Shown: positions 36,045 through 49,788 of the stretch, piece by piece
How the letters are laid out: every line of letters begins with the position of its first letter
How positions within the stretch are numbered: position 1 is the stretch's first letter
Assembly: GCF_001649575.2 (NCBI RefSeq)
Contig: NC_051449.1
Span: 20,146,295-20,210,294, forward strand
From: Kryptolebias marmoratus
Lineage: Eukaryota > Chordata > Actinopteri > Cyprinodontiformes > Rivulidae
Length of the DNA: 64,000 bases
Reading direction: 5' to 3'
Program-made: the position numbers and the translations under genes
Notes under the pieces: model-generated
What the model was told of the DNA's origin: nothing
The model's input: the letters and a program-made list of their open reading frames with translations, nothing else
Databases searched by the model: none

Positions 36045-36790
36045 TTGTGTGTGTGTCTGTTTGTTTGTCTGTCTTTGAGCAAAATATCTCATAAATCATT
36101 CAATGGATTTTAATGACACTTCCAAAGAGTAATCACTGGATGTCTGCAACTGATTACCTTTGAGAATCAACCCAACTCAAGATGCCTGACAAAACTAATG
36201 GACCTTAAACAACACAAAAACAGCCCTACTTCTGTCAGTTTTACAGAGACTGAGCTGAAATTTGATGTGATACAAGCTGAGAGTCGTCCCCACTCATAAT
36301 CTGAGATTTTTGTTTAAAAGGTTGCTAATAAGTTATTAGCAACATTAGTTCTAAGTTGTTAGTAATAACTATCAACTTGACCTATTAGCAAAATATTGCA
36401 TGAACCACTAGAGAGATTTAAGTGAAACTCTCAGAAAGTATTTATTGGAGGAACATCTACAACTGATTAACTTTTGTAGTCAACTCAATTCAAGATGGCC
36501 ACCATAGCTAACTGAGCTTAGAAAAGACAGAAATATCTTTAACTTGCTGAAATTTTCAGATATTGAGGCAAAATTTGGTGTGCTAGTACCTGAGATACAT
36601 TCCCAACACATTCTTTGAGCACTATCAGACCGTGCAAGATCTCACACTGTCAAACGGGATTTCATATAAAGTTATTTTCACGATTTACCCAAAATGGTTA
36701 AAATGCCATCAGTTGTCATCATAAAACCTTAGTTTAAAACTCTGGCAGGTGGTCGGTCATATGTGTTCCTTTAAGAAAAGCTTGGCCTTT
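36045..36790 (+). repeat. Family A repeat, two copies in tandem
   Basis: Headed by (GT)n at 36045. The first copy starts GAGCAAAATATCTCATAAATC, and the second restarts at about 36388 with TATTAGCAAAATATTGCATG. The second ends AAGAAAAGCTTGGCCTTTAATT, a good 3' terminus. Confidence 0.85.
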
Positions 36791-39049
36791 AATTGATTCA
36801 ACCATAAACTTCATCGCTGTTTGTCACCAAACTGCCTCCTGTGCAGGCGTGTTGATTTGGGGCCTTTTTTCCACTGAGCTTGTTGTAAATTTGACTTGAA
36901 ACTTAGTTTCAAATTTCACTCTTTGTTCTTGGTCCTTTTCCCGCTCAAATATATTATCTGTTCATCATTTTCAACTGTTCAGTTGAAGTGAGAAACAAAA
37001 TATCTAAAAAAAAAAAAAAGAAAGAAAGAAAACACTTTCTTTATAAATTGTGTAACTTAAAATTAAAATGGGAGCTGACCATTTTTTGGAGGCAAATATG
37101 AGTCTTGAATAAAGTAATTAGAAATATAAAAAGTAAGTTTAAAAAAATATGCAAACATTAAGGTGCTTTTGCCCATAAGTGTCACATGATGTTCAAGAAC
37201 TGACCTGCTGGATGAGTGACACTCATAATTGCAGTTTTTACAAATTAACTTTCAAAATGGATCATAAAGGCTATCTGTCGTTACTCCAAGAGGTCAGACA
37301 CATGTAACCACAGCTTTTCTTTCTAAAAATAATAATACTTATAAGGATTTATTTGGTGATCAACACACAGTTTCAGTGTCACATGACTCACACAATATGG
37401 CAGTATGATCGGAGCTATACCCATCGCAGGAAACCAACAAACAAACATTAAAACACACTAAATACAGAAACAAACAGACAAATAAAAGGCTGACCTGTAC
37501 AGAAAAGGTTTGACAGTGAAGCTGGAGCCTTCGTCTCAACGAATAGTTTCTGTCTTCCTCTTCTGCTCCTTTGGAAATAATAAAAACTTGCTGGGCAAAG
37601 GTTGCAGGACAGAGCATAATACCGCCCTTCCTGCACTTTATTCTTGAGACAGAGACGTTAATCAGTAACTTCATCAGAGTTTATCATTTGTCTCGCGTCT
37701 GTAAGTCATACCTTAGTAATAAGTTTCAAACCTGGAGAGGAAGTGAACACGTTTTTGTGTCAGAATTTGAAATAAACCTAAAAAATATTAACGTAGACAA
37801 TCAGCTGAGCAGAAGTATTAAAGAGTTTGTGAACAAACAACATTGAATTTATGACTTTATGATTCATCCCAGCTGTTGTATTTGTGCTCTCAGGCCAGCA
37901 TGTGGCACTGTCGCCACATTAGACTTATGGGACAAAATCACTTCTCGGGGTCTACAGGCTGAGGGGACAAGAATGACACCAACATCTGATGGAAAACACA
38001 ACGTGAAAATGCTCACACTTCTAACTGAGGCATACATTAAAACCAGATAAAACAACATATGGTTACTGCTGCTGATGAGTAAATGTGAGTCAGCCTTTTA
38101 CTGCAGCTGTTTCTGCTCTGTCAGTTAGAAAAGTGAATCATTTTATGGCTGTTTTATGTTTTATGTGGGCAAAATCCTGACCCAAAGTGTTGTGAAGAAC
38201 AGGCATCCACCATATAATGGTCAGTGGAGCGCCATCAGGCCTGACCGGACAGACAGCGGTCGTGGGACGTCTTCCATTCTCCAAGACACTACTTCCCATC
38301 AAATCACTGCCATCTATTAGAAAGATAAATACATTTTAAAGTGGGGCTGTGTGCAAAGGTTATGAACAATTATCTCACCTGTTTTACCTCTTTGAACAAC
38401 CTCAGCTTGGAGTTTTTTTTTATTTTCAGTATTGCTTACAATGACAATAATTACAGCACACTGTGAGTACCATGAAAGAAAGAAAAAACAATAAACAAAA
38501 ACAAATAAAAAAAAACACAAAATGTAATACATTGGTAAAATAGAGGAAAAAACAAAACATAAACTATATTTACAAAAGTGATAAGTTCTTTTCTGTTAAT
38601 GAATTAAAAAGTAGCGTTTTATGATGTCGTTTTCCTCTGTAATCTATTTTCAAGTTGGGTTGTATGTAGTTCCACGACATCAATCTGTAAAATGTGGAAT
38701 GGCACCTGTCATATTGAAAGTATGGAAACTAGTGCTGTTGACAGTAACAACTGTAGTGAAAATAAAAACTAAAAATAGTGAATAACAAAAAACAACAGGA
38801 CAGTGAACATGATATAATTTGATAATGATAGTAACCGTAGAGAACCCCCAAAGAAACCACGAAGCACCCAGACACGCAAAGTCCAACCCCCTGTGACCCC
38901 CGCCCAAACTCTTAATGATGTCATTGAACGACACCGTCTCTAACTCTGTCCACAACTCACCAAGTACAGTTTAAGTTTGAAAAGACTGACAAACTAACAA
39001 TTAGTCCATTTCATAACAGTTCGTGTGAATCCTAAATTATCAGTTTTAA
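36791..39049. other. Intergenic, nothing recognised
   Basis: No supported ORF or repeat. A few overlapping short ORFs at 37360-38058 lack family features. Confidence 0.4.
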
Positions 39050-39400
39050 CAAAACACAATTTTTGCATTCCATGTTTTTGATATGGAATTTTATGGTTAT
39101 TTGCAAGCACGAATAGTAGCAGCAGCAGCTGGCTATAGCTCGTCTGGTGCAACCTAATAATACTTCTGTCAAAAATCGATGCAACATTTTTAAGATCCCA
39201 GATTTGTTAAGACGACGACAGTCTCCTTTTGGTCTTGGCTGCTGTTAAACTAGACATTAGCTCATCAGTCTGGTCAGAATTAAATTCTATTTCTCCAAAC
39301 TGAGCTAATTTAAGAAGCTGTCTACAACAGGTGAGATATTAATACATCATATTCTTTTCACAGAAGCCCACTTCAAAGGTCCTGAACATTTGCTTTAATT
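39050..39400 (+). repeat. Family B repeat, near full length
   Basis: Reference copy for the family here: TATGGTTATTTGCAAGCACG, GCAGCAGCTGGCTATAGCTC, then GACGACAGTCTCC, TTAGCTCATCAGTCTGGTCA, AGCTGTCTACAACAGGTGAG and AGCCCACTTCAAAGGTCCTG. Confidence 0.75.
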
Positions 39401-40324
39401 GTGCTCATAATGACATCTCTGCACCAGTGGGAGGAAATAAAGTGTCTTACTTGTGGCTTTAAATATCTCATGACTTTTGGCACTTGACCCAGACATTAGT
39501 CATTAAAACTCAGGGCTTATTATAGTATGAATAGTTTTAATCATTGAGTGCAGCTTAGAGACATCCTTCACCAGGGAAAGCAAAGAATTCCTGGAACAGG
39601 GGAGCTGTGAGCCTTTTTACCTCTCTAAAATTACCAGGTTCTTTTTTATGCGCACATAATGAATGTATTTAGCATTTTAAAATAATAGCACATCACATCT
39701 TTCAATCAACCCAAAACATTGGAGAGACATTTCTAGGCTAAAAAAAACTCCAACAACTTCAAAGTGACACACAGAAAGTGGGCTATAATCTCTTTAATTA
39801 GGGCTGGTTTCTCTCTTCACATCAGTGTGAACGCCTTTTATCTCACATGAAATGACACTTGATGGATTTTTTTTTCTGTCTCTCAATTAGTTCCAAGCAA
39901 CATTTTCCACTTTCATGTTGGGATTATTTGATCTTGACTTGGATGGAAAAGGTTATTATATTTTAATGTTTACTTTTTAACATTGTGAAACCCTCCTGAC
40001 TGCAAAAAATTTCCCAGAGATTCTCAGTTAGACAGAGGACTGAGGTCTGGGCTTTGACTGGACATTTGTTTCTTCTTAAACCAGTGAAGTGTCGTTTCAG
40101 GTAACTGTCCTGCTGGAAGGTGGACCTCCGTCCCGCCCTTTCAAATCTCTGAAAGACTCAAACAGGTTTCCCTCGAGAATATCTTTATCTCTATATTTTG
40201 CTTCATCCATCTTCCCTTCCAATCTTACCAGTTTCCCAGTTCCTGTTTAAGAAAAATATCCCCACAGCATGATGCTTCCAGCACCATGCTTCACTGTGGG
40301 ATGATGTCCTCAGCATGATGAAAT

Positions 40325-40632
40325 GCAGTGGCTTTAAAAAGTATTCAACCCCTTGGATGATTTCTGTTTTTATTGCTGTCATAAATCAGTCATGATCACA
40401 ATAAAATGGTCTTCTCTACAAAAAAAAATATATAAAAAATAAACTTCAGCGTCAAAGTAAAACTAAAACTAAATTTCTACAGAGTAAGACCAAATAAACT
40501 AAAATACTTAATGTAAAATAGGTAGTTGCATAAATATTAACCTTCTTTAAAAAGACTGTCCTAATTCAACTCAGAGAAAAGATTATTGAAAATTACAAGT
40601 CAGGGGGTGAATACTTTTGCAAGGTACTGTAG
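40325..40632. mobile_element. mariner-type MITE nested in the Tc1 relic
   Basis: Imperfect inverted ends: CAGTGGCTTTAAAAAGTATT at left and the inverse of GAATACTTTTGCAAGGTACT at right, with ends next to TG and TA. It splits the surrounding Tc1 antisense sequence at about 40324/40633. Confidence 0.75.
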
Positions 40633-41208
40633 GTTTGTGTCAGACATAGTGTTAGTCTTCATGGTTATTAAGTGCCATCTGACCACAGCACCTTCTCCCA
40701 CATGTTTGGGGAATCTCCAATATGAATTTTAGCCAGATCCAAACAGTCTGCTTTATTTTTGTCTTAAAGAAATATCTTTTCCCTGGCCACTCTTCCACGA
40801 GCAAAGTTACAGTCTAAAGAAGTCTGTCTTCAATATTGGCTGCACATTGATCAAGTTTGAAGTGGTTTTGGAGAAAGGATGCTGAACAAACTGCTGTCTG
40901 CCGCAGCAGCCACTACAGAGAATCGGTCCTGCCGTTTCACTGTTTAACAAAACCTGTCACCTCTGATTGTAAAACAGGCCGCCACTGATTTTTGAACAGT
41001 TGAGATCAGATTTTCACATTTCAGGTGTTTTTTTTTGCACCGTTTGAATCATATTTTGAACAGTTTTAATCTTTTTTGTGCAGCTGTCAATCGTGTGTTA
41101 CACTGTGTTTTGATTGACATCATTTCAATCCGTTGTTGGAAGTTTATTGCTGGATATTGTATTTTTTGTTTGTTGCTGCAATGAAGAAATGTACCAGGCT
41201 GTGATTAG

Positions 41209-41371
<163 letters not shown>

Positions 41372-41754
41372 GTGCACTTTATAGTGGTTGTATAAACAGA
41401 TACTCCTATCCCTGCAGAACAGTCGCCCAGCTCCATCAGGGCTTGCCAGGCATGCCATTTTTTGGCTCCTTGGTTGCTTCTATGATTCATTCCTTCTCTG
41501 CCCAGTTATGCTGGACAACCCTTTTTTAGCAGGTTTCTTGTGGTGGCACAGTGTTTCCATTTTCTGACAGTCAATTTAATGGTGCTCTGTGGAGCAAAAT
41601 GTTATTTGGAATCAATTTTAAACTAAATCAAGCTGTATTTTATGTAATATGTTGTACTGAGTATCTGAAAAACACAATTAAGTATGTGGTACTAATTCAG
41701 ATAAGAGAGCACACATGCTGCCTGCTGGCATGAAAGGTAAGCAAGCATATAATT

Positions 41755-42245
41755 GCCCTTGTGTTTGTGAGTGTGTGCTTGTATGAACCCCTGAATAGAA
41801 CCAGTTCAAGATGGCTGCCACAGCTAATCAACCTAAAACTAAAATGACTGTAACTCAGTCATTTTAATGATATTACGCTAAGTCTTGGTGTGGTAGTAGC
41901 TGGGTTTAGGTTTTTGTGTTCATGTTCACCTGTGCCTGTCACTTTCCACTCCTCCCCAGTCACGCTTCTTGTCTTTCTGCCACACCCATCCACACCTGCC
42001 TCCAGTTCGACTAATTGCTTCACCTGTGCCCACTTGCCTCATCACCCTCAGTGTTTAAAAACCCGGTCATCACTTCTACACTCTGCTGGTTCATTGTTCT
42101 CATGCCTGTCTCGTTTGCTCCTGTCTTGCCTCCCATTGTGTCATTTCCGGATTTTGTTATATTCAGTTTTTTTATAGCCATTTTAATTTTGTTAAGCTGA
42201 TTAGCTGTGGCAGTCATCTTGAATAGGCTCTGTTCAGGGGTTTAT
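41755..42245. mobile_element. Foldback arrangement of family A arms around unique core
   Basis: The left arm at about 41785-41835 (CCCTGAATAGAACCAGTTC, AAGATGGCTGCCACAGCTAA) recurs inverted at 42190-42240 (TTAGCTGTGGCAGTCATCTT, GGCTCTGTTCAGGGG). The 350-bp core between them has a C/T-rich plus strand and no ORF. Confidence 0.7.
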
Positions 42246-44250
42246 GAGACACTTTACTTTAGAGTTATATTATGGAGGCTGGCTTTAGATGTGATCATAC
42301 AACTAAAAATGTCCGAAGGTGAAACATGAAGCTACAAATCAACATTTATTGCAAAATAATAGGCGCTGTAGCTCCTAAAGTAGACAAAACAACTTTTTAT
42401 CAGATTGATTTTTTTTCTTTTTATAATTATTCTTGCTGTGAAATTCTGCAGCTTTGATTTCTGTTTATATCCTAATCATTTGTGTATGTACCCTTCATCT
42501 TTGAATTTCTGTTTTCTTAACTTCCTCAGACAACAGAGAAATGTGCAAGTATAATGACAAAATTACACCAGCTCAATGTAAAATTGTCTTTAAGAAAGGG
42601 TGGGGGGAAGGAGTCAAATCCTTTGCTGTCTATCCTGCTGTGAATCTACTGCTAGGCCAAAGCAAAACATGCGGAGTGTGAAAAAAACACTAATTTGACT
42701 AAAAAGTCATTTACTTGAAAGCTGTAACATTATTCTAAGAAAAATTATCACCTCTTCATGAGTGTTTCACCACTTTTAGACTCTTGACGTGAATAGATCC
42801 AAATATGGACCAAACAGGATTATACAGTGGGCTCCATCTTCAGCCTTTATGAGAAGCTGCTAAAACGTATGGATCCCACGCTGCTTCATCTCACTGCTAA
42901 TTCTTACCCTCTTTTCTATGTTATTTATTAACATAAGTGTTTTTATTCAGGCAGCTGCTAATGGAGGCTCTTTAAGCAAGGCTGCTGAATTTTGCTTTAC
43001 TTATGTTTTGCAATAAATGTGCCAATTTGTGAGCAGCTAATGGATGAAATAGAAAAAAAAGATTAGTTTTAACCACTCCAAACATCCCCTCAGGTCAAAG
43101 CTAGAAAACATGAATGCAGCATTATTCATGTTTTGGATTTGTTTCGAACTATTGATGATCATTGACCCATATTAATTATTTTTTTGAACACATGAGAATC
43201 AGCTTTACTGTCCGTGTTCATTTCTTGTCATGTTTTTTTAATTTTTTTTATTGATATATTTCAATGAATCCAACTTAACCCCGAAATGAGAAATGGTTTA
43301 AATGTTTTGTTTAAAAGTAAAAATAAAAAACATGTAATTTTATTATTTACAATACCTGGCTTGTATTTCATTATAAATAGAGTAAATTAAAGATATTTCA
43401 TGTTTTGTCCGATTAGTTTGATTTTGTTTGTTAAAATACACCCACCTCTCCAACGGGAGTCTGAAACTCTTTTCAATTCAGCTGAGGAGCAATTTAGAGC
43501 CCTTTATAAAGATAATCTTTAATTATTTTTTCAAGAGAGCAAAAATGGGTCTTTGTTTCTAAGTACCTGAAAAAAAAATCCCTGTAATGTGATAAAAAGC
43601 TATCCCTCAAAACTGTTGTAAATGTGTTTTTTTTTAAATATTTATTTATTTATTTTTGGGTGGGGGGAAGGGTTGGAGGCTAAAGGAGCACCTCGAACTG
43701 TGATCTTTCAGCTTTCACTGCCTCAAGAACTGTAATTCAATAATAACTAATAAAAACAAATGAGCAAACAATGACTTTGGCAAACTTCTGTCAAACACCA
43801 TAACCCTAAAGCCAGCAGCTCACTGGGCTGCAGCTGTGAGAACAGTGTTTATGAGGAAGTCTCTAAAATGTCTCGGGGCTTCTCAATTTCCTTACATGAG
43901 TCCCAAAGGCTCGAGAGTTTGTTGCTTAAATTTTGAACATGCTCAAAAAACTTTGTGTCTCCAACAATCACAGCCCAGTGAGGTACTGGCTTGAATCACA
44001 TTCACAGCTGGCATTTAAAACTTGACTGAACAAAAAGGAAGCCTTACTCTGAGGGCTCAGTGATGTTTCTGGTCTCTGAGACATCGTGGATAGATCAGTC
44101 TTCCAGATCATTCAGGAAGAAATTTGAACAACGGACCGGACCACAGACAAAAAGACTCTTTCCGATTGATATCAGGGACTAAATCCAGTCCCTGTAATGA
44201 AACTAGAGTGTGTTAGAGTTCTTAATCAGACAAAATCTCATAAAGTTTTA
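42246..44250. other. Intergenic, nothing recognised
   Basis: No supported ORF or repeat. A block at 42830-43030 looks less degenerate but has no identity. Confidence 0.4.
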
Positions 44251-44258
44251 CTTCAGAG

Positions 44259-44483
44259 CAGGGGTGTCAAACTCCAGGCCTCGAGGCTCCGCTGTCCTGG
44301 AAGTTTTAGGTTTCTCTGCTCCAACACACCTGATTCAAATAGTTTAATTATCTCCTCACCAAAACAACAAGTTCTCCAGGAGCATGGCAACAAGTCATCC
44401 ATTTACACCAGGTGTTTTAAAGCAAGAACACATCTAAAACATGCAGGAGAGCAGCCCTCGAGGAATGGAGTTTGACACCTGTG
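44259..44483. mobile_element. hAT-type MITE (CAGGGGTGTCAAACTCC family)
   Basis: Termini CAGGGGTGTCAAACTCCAGG and the inverse at right (GGAGTTTGACACCTGTG). Flanks CTTCAGAG (44251-44258) and CTCTAGAG (44484-44491) agree at 6 of 8 bases and are probably an aged 8-bp target duplication. Non-coding, 225 bp. Confidence 0.85.
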
Positions 44484-44491
44484 CTCTAGAG

Positions 44492-46404
44492 GATTAGATT
44501 TTTTTTCTTATTCAAGCTCCCTCCTAAGGAAAAGATTTTCTTTGGAAGACGTCAAGGTGTGTTTCACACATCAGCTTACTACAGTGAATGAAACACAGCC
44601 AAGCGATCATCCAGCTAATGGGAAAAGGTAGAGAAAGACTTTACTTTGCAGTAGCTGGACCTTACCAACTGCAGTAGAAAGATTGTTCAACCAGGCTCAG
44701 ATGCTAAAAAATACCCCATATTTTATGGCATCTGCTGGTGTTGGAGGAGATCTTGTCTGAAGTCAAACCAACGTTCTCTAGAGAAGAATCTGATGTTTTT
44801 TTTCTGATCTGGGACAGCCGCTCAGTCTCAGAGGGGCACAGCTGTACTGCTGGACCAACAAACTCTAATTTCTCTTCAACAACCTACAGAACATCTGTTT
44901 TCTCTCGAACAACCTGGAGAACAACTTCAGAGTTTTTTTTCGTAAGAGAGGAATGACTTAATCAAAACTCAGTAAACCTGGAGTGTTTTTTATAGAAATA
45001 TTTTCTTTTGCCTATTATTTTTTTCTCCATTTCCACACTGGAATTTGATGCCATTTTCCTGTTTGATGACATGCTGGCTCACTTCTTGTACTGTCAATCA
45101 GCTCATTGGTGTAACACAGGACAGAATTAAAAACCACAAAAGATTGTGACTCTGATGTAGACCAACTTTGGTCATACTTCTATTTTTTTTGCTGGGTAAC
45201 ATATTGCCATTTAAAACACTTTTTTCACAAACTAAAAAGTGATTTTTTTTTTTTTTTTGTCTGCCACTTGCTTTTTATAGGCATAAACTCTTCTTTTTGA
45301 ATTGAAAGCATCTCATCTACAACTCAAAACTCCATATACTTGACACATCAAAAGAGTGCCAATACAAGGACAAGCACATGCTTTCAAATCCCTCAGACTC
45401 TTTATTGTTTTCTATCCTCAATACCAGAATATCTTTTCAACGTTACCAGGAACAAGATTACATCAAGGTAAAAGATTTATTGTGTCAGTGTCTTTTGGAT
45501 TGTGGTGCAGGATGCCTGAATAGCTGAAGTAGATGTGTATTACTGATTAATCTAACTCTTCCGCAGGCTCTCAGCTTTACATGATAAAGATGAGCCAAAC
45601 AGAGCTTCATTGTCAGAGTGGCTCAGCTGGATGAGTTTCCCATGACTCAGTGTCGGAGTAGATCATCCGACTGCTTCATTAAAAAAAATAAATTATAAAA
45701 CTTATAAAACGTTTGGATAGACTAAAAAAACGGAGGAAATTTTCAATGATGCCAACCCTTCTAAAAGAATGTCTGATGTGAAACACGTTTCATACGTGAA
45801 AACCTGTAATTTCAACGTGTGAAGTTCATGTGATTTTTCTAAAAGGGAATGCAGCTGAAATGCCGAGTAATTATTACATATGACAAGTTTCTTTAAAGCC
45901 CAACAGTGATTTGAGACTTACTTTACTAATAATCTAAGCTGACAAAATGCTAACATTTTGATGTATAAACTGTATAAGAAGTGTAAAGAGAACAAAGACC
46001 CAAAGAAACGTTAAAGAAATAGTTTCATGATTTTTGAAGTAATTTTTTGACAAATAGTTATCAATAGTTAGTATCTTATTAGCCATGACATCAGTCATAA
46101 AGCTTGGAGTATGGAAAAAGAGGCAGAAGTCTTCATCCAGGCTAGGCTAATGGCTACCTAAGCAAAGGCCCTGCTGCCAGTGGCTCATTAGGGTCACCAT
46201 GGTAACCACACACCTGTGTCTGTCATTCCCTGACAGCCCTTTTAATAGGACAGGATGAAATAAATCTCCATTAAAACAGTAAGGCTCAGACAAACAGCTA
46301 CTGTGTAAAAAAGTAGCTCATATTAAAAAAAAAACAATTCTAAACTCGTATAAAACAGGATCCAGGAGTACAGACTATAACACTGGGACTCGATGACTCA
46401 ATGT
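44492..46404. other. Intergenic, nothing recognised
   Basis: No gene. T-runs near 45245 and a possible degenerate repeat at 46120-46300 of the sort that precedes the next element. Confidence 0.4.
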
Positions 46405-46613
46405 CAAAGCATTTTAATCACCAAAATAAAAAGCTGGCGGGGCAGCACATGGATACAAAAGAAACCAAACAACATGGAGCATGTAAGGAATAGGCAACAC
46501 AAACAAACAGTATGACACACTGATGAGTAAATGAGAACCGGGAGTGTAAGCACTGGGAGGTATGAGAAACAAGTGACTGCAGCTGCTCTGATTAGTAACA
46601 AGGAGCAGGTGAG
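46405..46613. repeat. Host repeat, left piece
   Basis: Fish repeat with landmarks AAGCTGGCGGGGCAGCACAT, GGAATAGGCAACAC and GTGACTGCAGCTGCTCTGAT, cut at AGGAGCAGGTGAG by a hAT insertion and continued at 48621. Confidence 0.7.
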
Positions 46614-48612
46614 CAGGGCCGCGTGCATATCTGAGGGGGCATCATGCGTACACATCGTGCTCCAGCACATTTTCTTCTTGTTGTTGATAAGTGTTTTCTT
46701 CATGGGATTGAGGGGCATCATGCAGCATTAACTGAATGAAACTTTTGGAAGTTCAGTGGCAGTGCTGTGTGTTGAAATCCTACGCTACACTACGCTGTCG
46801 TGTGCAGTTTGATTGGCCAAGTCACTGAGAAAATGGATGCAGAGACACACATGAAGCTCTTTATGAGCTGCTGAAAGCTGTGGGAGCAGAAAGTAAGTAA
46901 AAGCTTTGAAAAAAAAAAGCTGTGATTATCCTCAAAACAGCATGCAGAACTAGAGGCTGGGTGGGGGTTTATGTAGGGGGCGGGAACACACAGGTCATGA
47001 TGCTCCATCTCTCTGCATGACTGAGAACCACTCTGACAGGCTCACACTGGCTGAAGAACAAATAGATGCTATATCTACATTTGTTTTTTGTTGTTAATTA
47101 TTTATTAAGTGTCTTACAACATGAATCACTACAACAAATTTAACAGAGTTTCACTGCTTACTCAAAGTTTTACTGTTTCAAGTAAAACTAGACACATTGG
47201 GGTCCGTGATGGAATTTGACGTTTTTGGGCAATTTTATGTTTTTCTTTTATATTTCACCCTGAAAATGGTTTAACCTGCCATGTTTGGAGTCAATTTTTC
47301 AGCACAACTTCGCAAGTGTGATATTCCAATTATTTTCTACTTTTGACCTACTGTGTTAATACAATAGACCTAAAAATCACACAAAAAACATAAAATCTGA
47401 GTTTAATTTTTTTAGTTTCTTTTACTGTAAAAACCTCAAACATACTTAATTAAATGTTTTTGCAACTTAGAATCCAAATATAAACAGTAATATTCATAAA
47501 GATATGAACTAATTTAGCAAACAAAAAAGTTACAAACACTATTTCCATTAAAATGCATAAATATTTTTAGGAGTTTTTTTGGACAAAACAAGTGCCATAA
47601 ATTCTTTGTGCCACTCATATAAACAGTTTCTGACCAAAACAAGGCTGAGGGGCACATCACATTCTTAGTTTTGTTCATTTTCTATGATCCTGCTCATGCA
47701 GGATCACTCAGGTAAATGATCCATAATATGGATCTGAATCTGTCTCTGTCGTTATTTTGGCTGTAACAAGAACAGACAAAAAAAAAAATAATTGATCACC
47801 TAGTTCATCAACAAAGTCCTCCGTGTCTCAAATTCTGTTTTTTTTTTCTTGTTGTTTTTTTTATCTCCATCTCTGCCTCTGAGTTTCTCCTTCTGTCTGA
47901 GAGGTTCTGACTGCAGCTCCCTCATCTCTGGGTCTGAGCCTCCAAACAGAAGATGGAGCTCTATGTTCAAAAATCATCTCATTAGTTTGACTCAAACACA
48001 CTAAAACTGACTGAACTTCACACTAAACACACCACACTACACCCTAACTATAAAATCCAAACATGATAAGTATCTCAAATCTTATTACTCATTCCTGTGC
48101 TTGCTAATTTGTTATTGCCGCAGAACCCTCAACTTTTGCGCAGTCATTTTTCTTCCTGTAGATTTTTTGTCGCTCTGGGGGGAGGGGTTTCATTCGGCAG
48201 GGTTGGGGGGTGAGATCGGATGGAGGATGGGGGTGTTTTCTCCCGGTGAGTCTCCGTCTTCGCTGCTGCTTCTCAATCTCATGCGCTTCAAATAAGACAA
48301 TGATTTTCATAAAAGAAATGTGTCATGAAATATTTTTTTCTTAACCCAATCAACACAATTTAAAAATTGTTGTAAAGCTTGAAGACTGTAGTATTGACAC
48401 AAATTGAAACAGAGTCTCAGAGAGTGCGCATCTTTCCCACTAGAGCGGTGCCTAGGCTCTTTTGCATACTGAACGGTGATTGGCCGTTTACTGGGGGGAG
48501 GAGCTCTGCTAACTGGAGACAGCCTCACATACAGCCGGCACACAGCACGGAGCTGCAAATTTGATTTGAGGGGGCAATGCCCCCTTCTTGCCCCTGCATA
48601 TAGCCGGCCTTG
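46614..48612. mobile_element. hAT-like non-autonomous transposon, 2.0 kb, exact 8-bp TSD
   Basis: Seen: the left end CAGGGCCGCGTGCATAT and the right end GCATATAGCCGGCCTTG are imperfect inverted copies, and both continue to a GGGGGCAT / ATGCCCCC segment. Exact direct repeats CAGGTGAG flank it (46606-46613 and 48613-48620). The CAGGGCCG terminus and 8-bp duplication are hAT hallmarks. No transposase frame of useful length is present, so it depends on an autonomous relative. GC content is uneven, with a GC-rich right end. Confidence 0.85.
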
Positions 48613-48620
48613 CAGGTGAG

Positions 48621-49187
48621 TGATGAAGAGCAGGACTGACTGAGGAAATGAGAAAGACACAGGGGGAAAACGCGGAAAGCAACATGGAAGTAAAATATAT
48701 ATATAAATATTACAAGGAACAGTGTCACAAAAACAAAAATCTACAAAATAATACCCAAAGAATCCAAGGATCATGACAGTAACCCCCCTCTAAGGGACAG
48801 CTCCTGACATCCCCAAAAATGTCAATTTAGAGTCAAGTGGTTGGGGGGGGCAAAACAACAGAGTCCATAAAACAAAGAAACATCCGGGCACCAAGGCCCA
48901 GGGCTAAAAAAGTCTTGCAAAATAAGTTCTGGCAGAGACAGCTCAGGGCAAGTCCAGAGTTCAGACGGACAGCCCTGTGACAGCCCCCAGGGGAGGGTAG
49001 CACAACTCAGAACAAAGGCCAAAGAGGACAGACACAGACCCCAAGGGTCAGTAGCACAACACAAAACAGAGGCTGAAGTGGACAGAGGCCAATCCCTAGT
49101 AAAAAGAGATGGGCCCCAGTGGATAGTAATACAACACATAACAAGGTCATAGTGGACAGAGATTGCCCTCGGGGGGAAGTAACACAA
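48621..49187. repeat. Host repeat, right piece, with minisatellite
   Basis: Continues the repeat without loss (GAGCAGGTGAG then TGATGAAGAGCAGGACTGAC), then GATCATGACAGTAACCCCCC and GGGACAGCTCCTGACATCCC. From about 48975 it becomes a tandem array of roughly 55-75-bp units around CCCCAGGGG-GTAGCACAAC-CAGAACAAAGG-AGTGGACAGA. The fourth unit is cut at AACACAA by an LTR. Confidence 0.7.
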
Positions 49188-49788
49188 TGTAGGGATCTGG
49201 AGTTTTTAGCCCCGCCTTGGGGCGGCTCCTCCAGACCTTCTGTTCACAGGTGATCCAGATTCCAGTTAATGAAGACTGCCAGTACTTAAGCCTCCAACTG
49301 AGACCAGACCTTCGCTGGAGCATCGAACCTCCTGGGTTAGATTCTCAGCCACAGTCTCTAACCTAAAGTGATTATTTATTGACTACGTTCTTTGTGTACC
49401 TTGACTTCAGGTTCTTCGCCACGCTTCGGGACTACGATTATCACGGATACTTACCTGGGACCTCTGGACACTCACCTGGACAGGATTACTTGCTTGTCGA
49501 CCTCTGGATCACCTAACACCTTCGTCATCCCCTCCACGCCACTGGACACCTCCTGGATCTGTAAGGACAAAAGAACATTAACTAGCCATCTCGCAGTGCT
49601 CGGCTGATATTAGGATTGGTACCCAAGACTCACCCTGTTCCTCTTATCTTGCAGATCATTCCACGAACATCGCACTGTATATATCCCTAATAGACACCTG
49701 TAAATAAATTACACTTACCTTCAGCTGTTGTCTCTGTGTCTGGTTTTGGTCTCGCTCTCTGGACAATATTACCCCTGCGTTCATGTCA
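49188..49788 (+). mobile_element. Gypsy-type 5' LTR
   Basis: Starts TGTAGGGATC and probably ends TTCATGTCA, 601 bp, TG...CA. It contains an AATAAA at about 49701 (CCTGTAAATAAATTACACTT), a segment similar to CTGTAAATAAAATCACTTAC in the LTR at 62984. It is followed by GAATGCTCCAGCCA, the usual primer-site region position in fish Gypsy elements. The precise right end is inferred. Confidence 0.7.
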
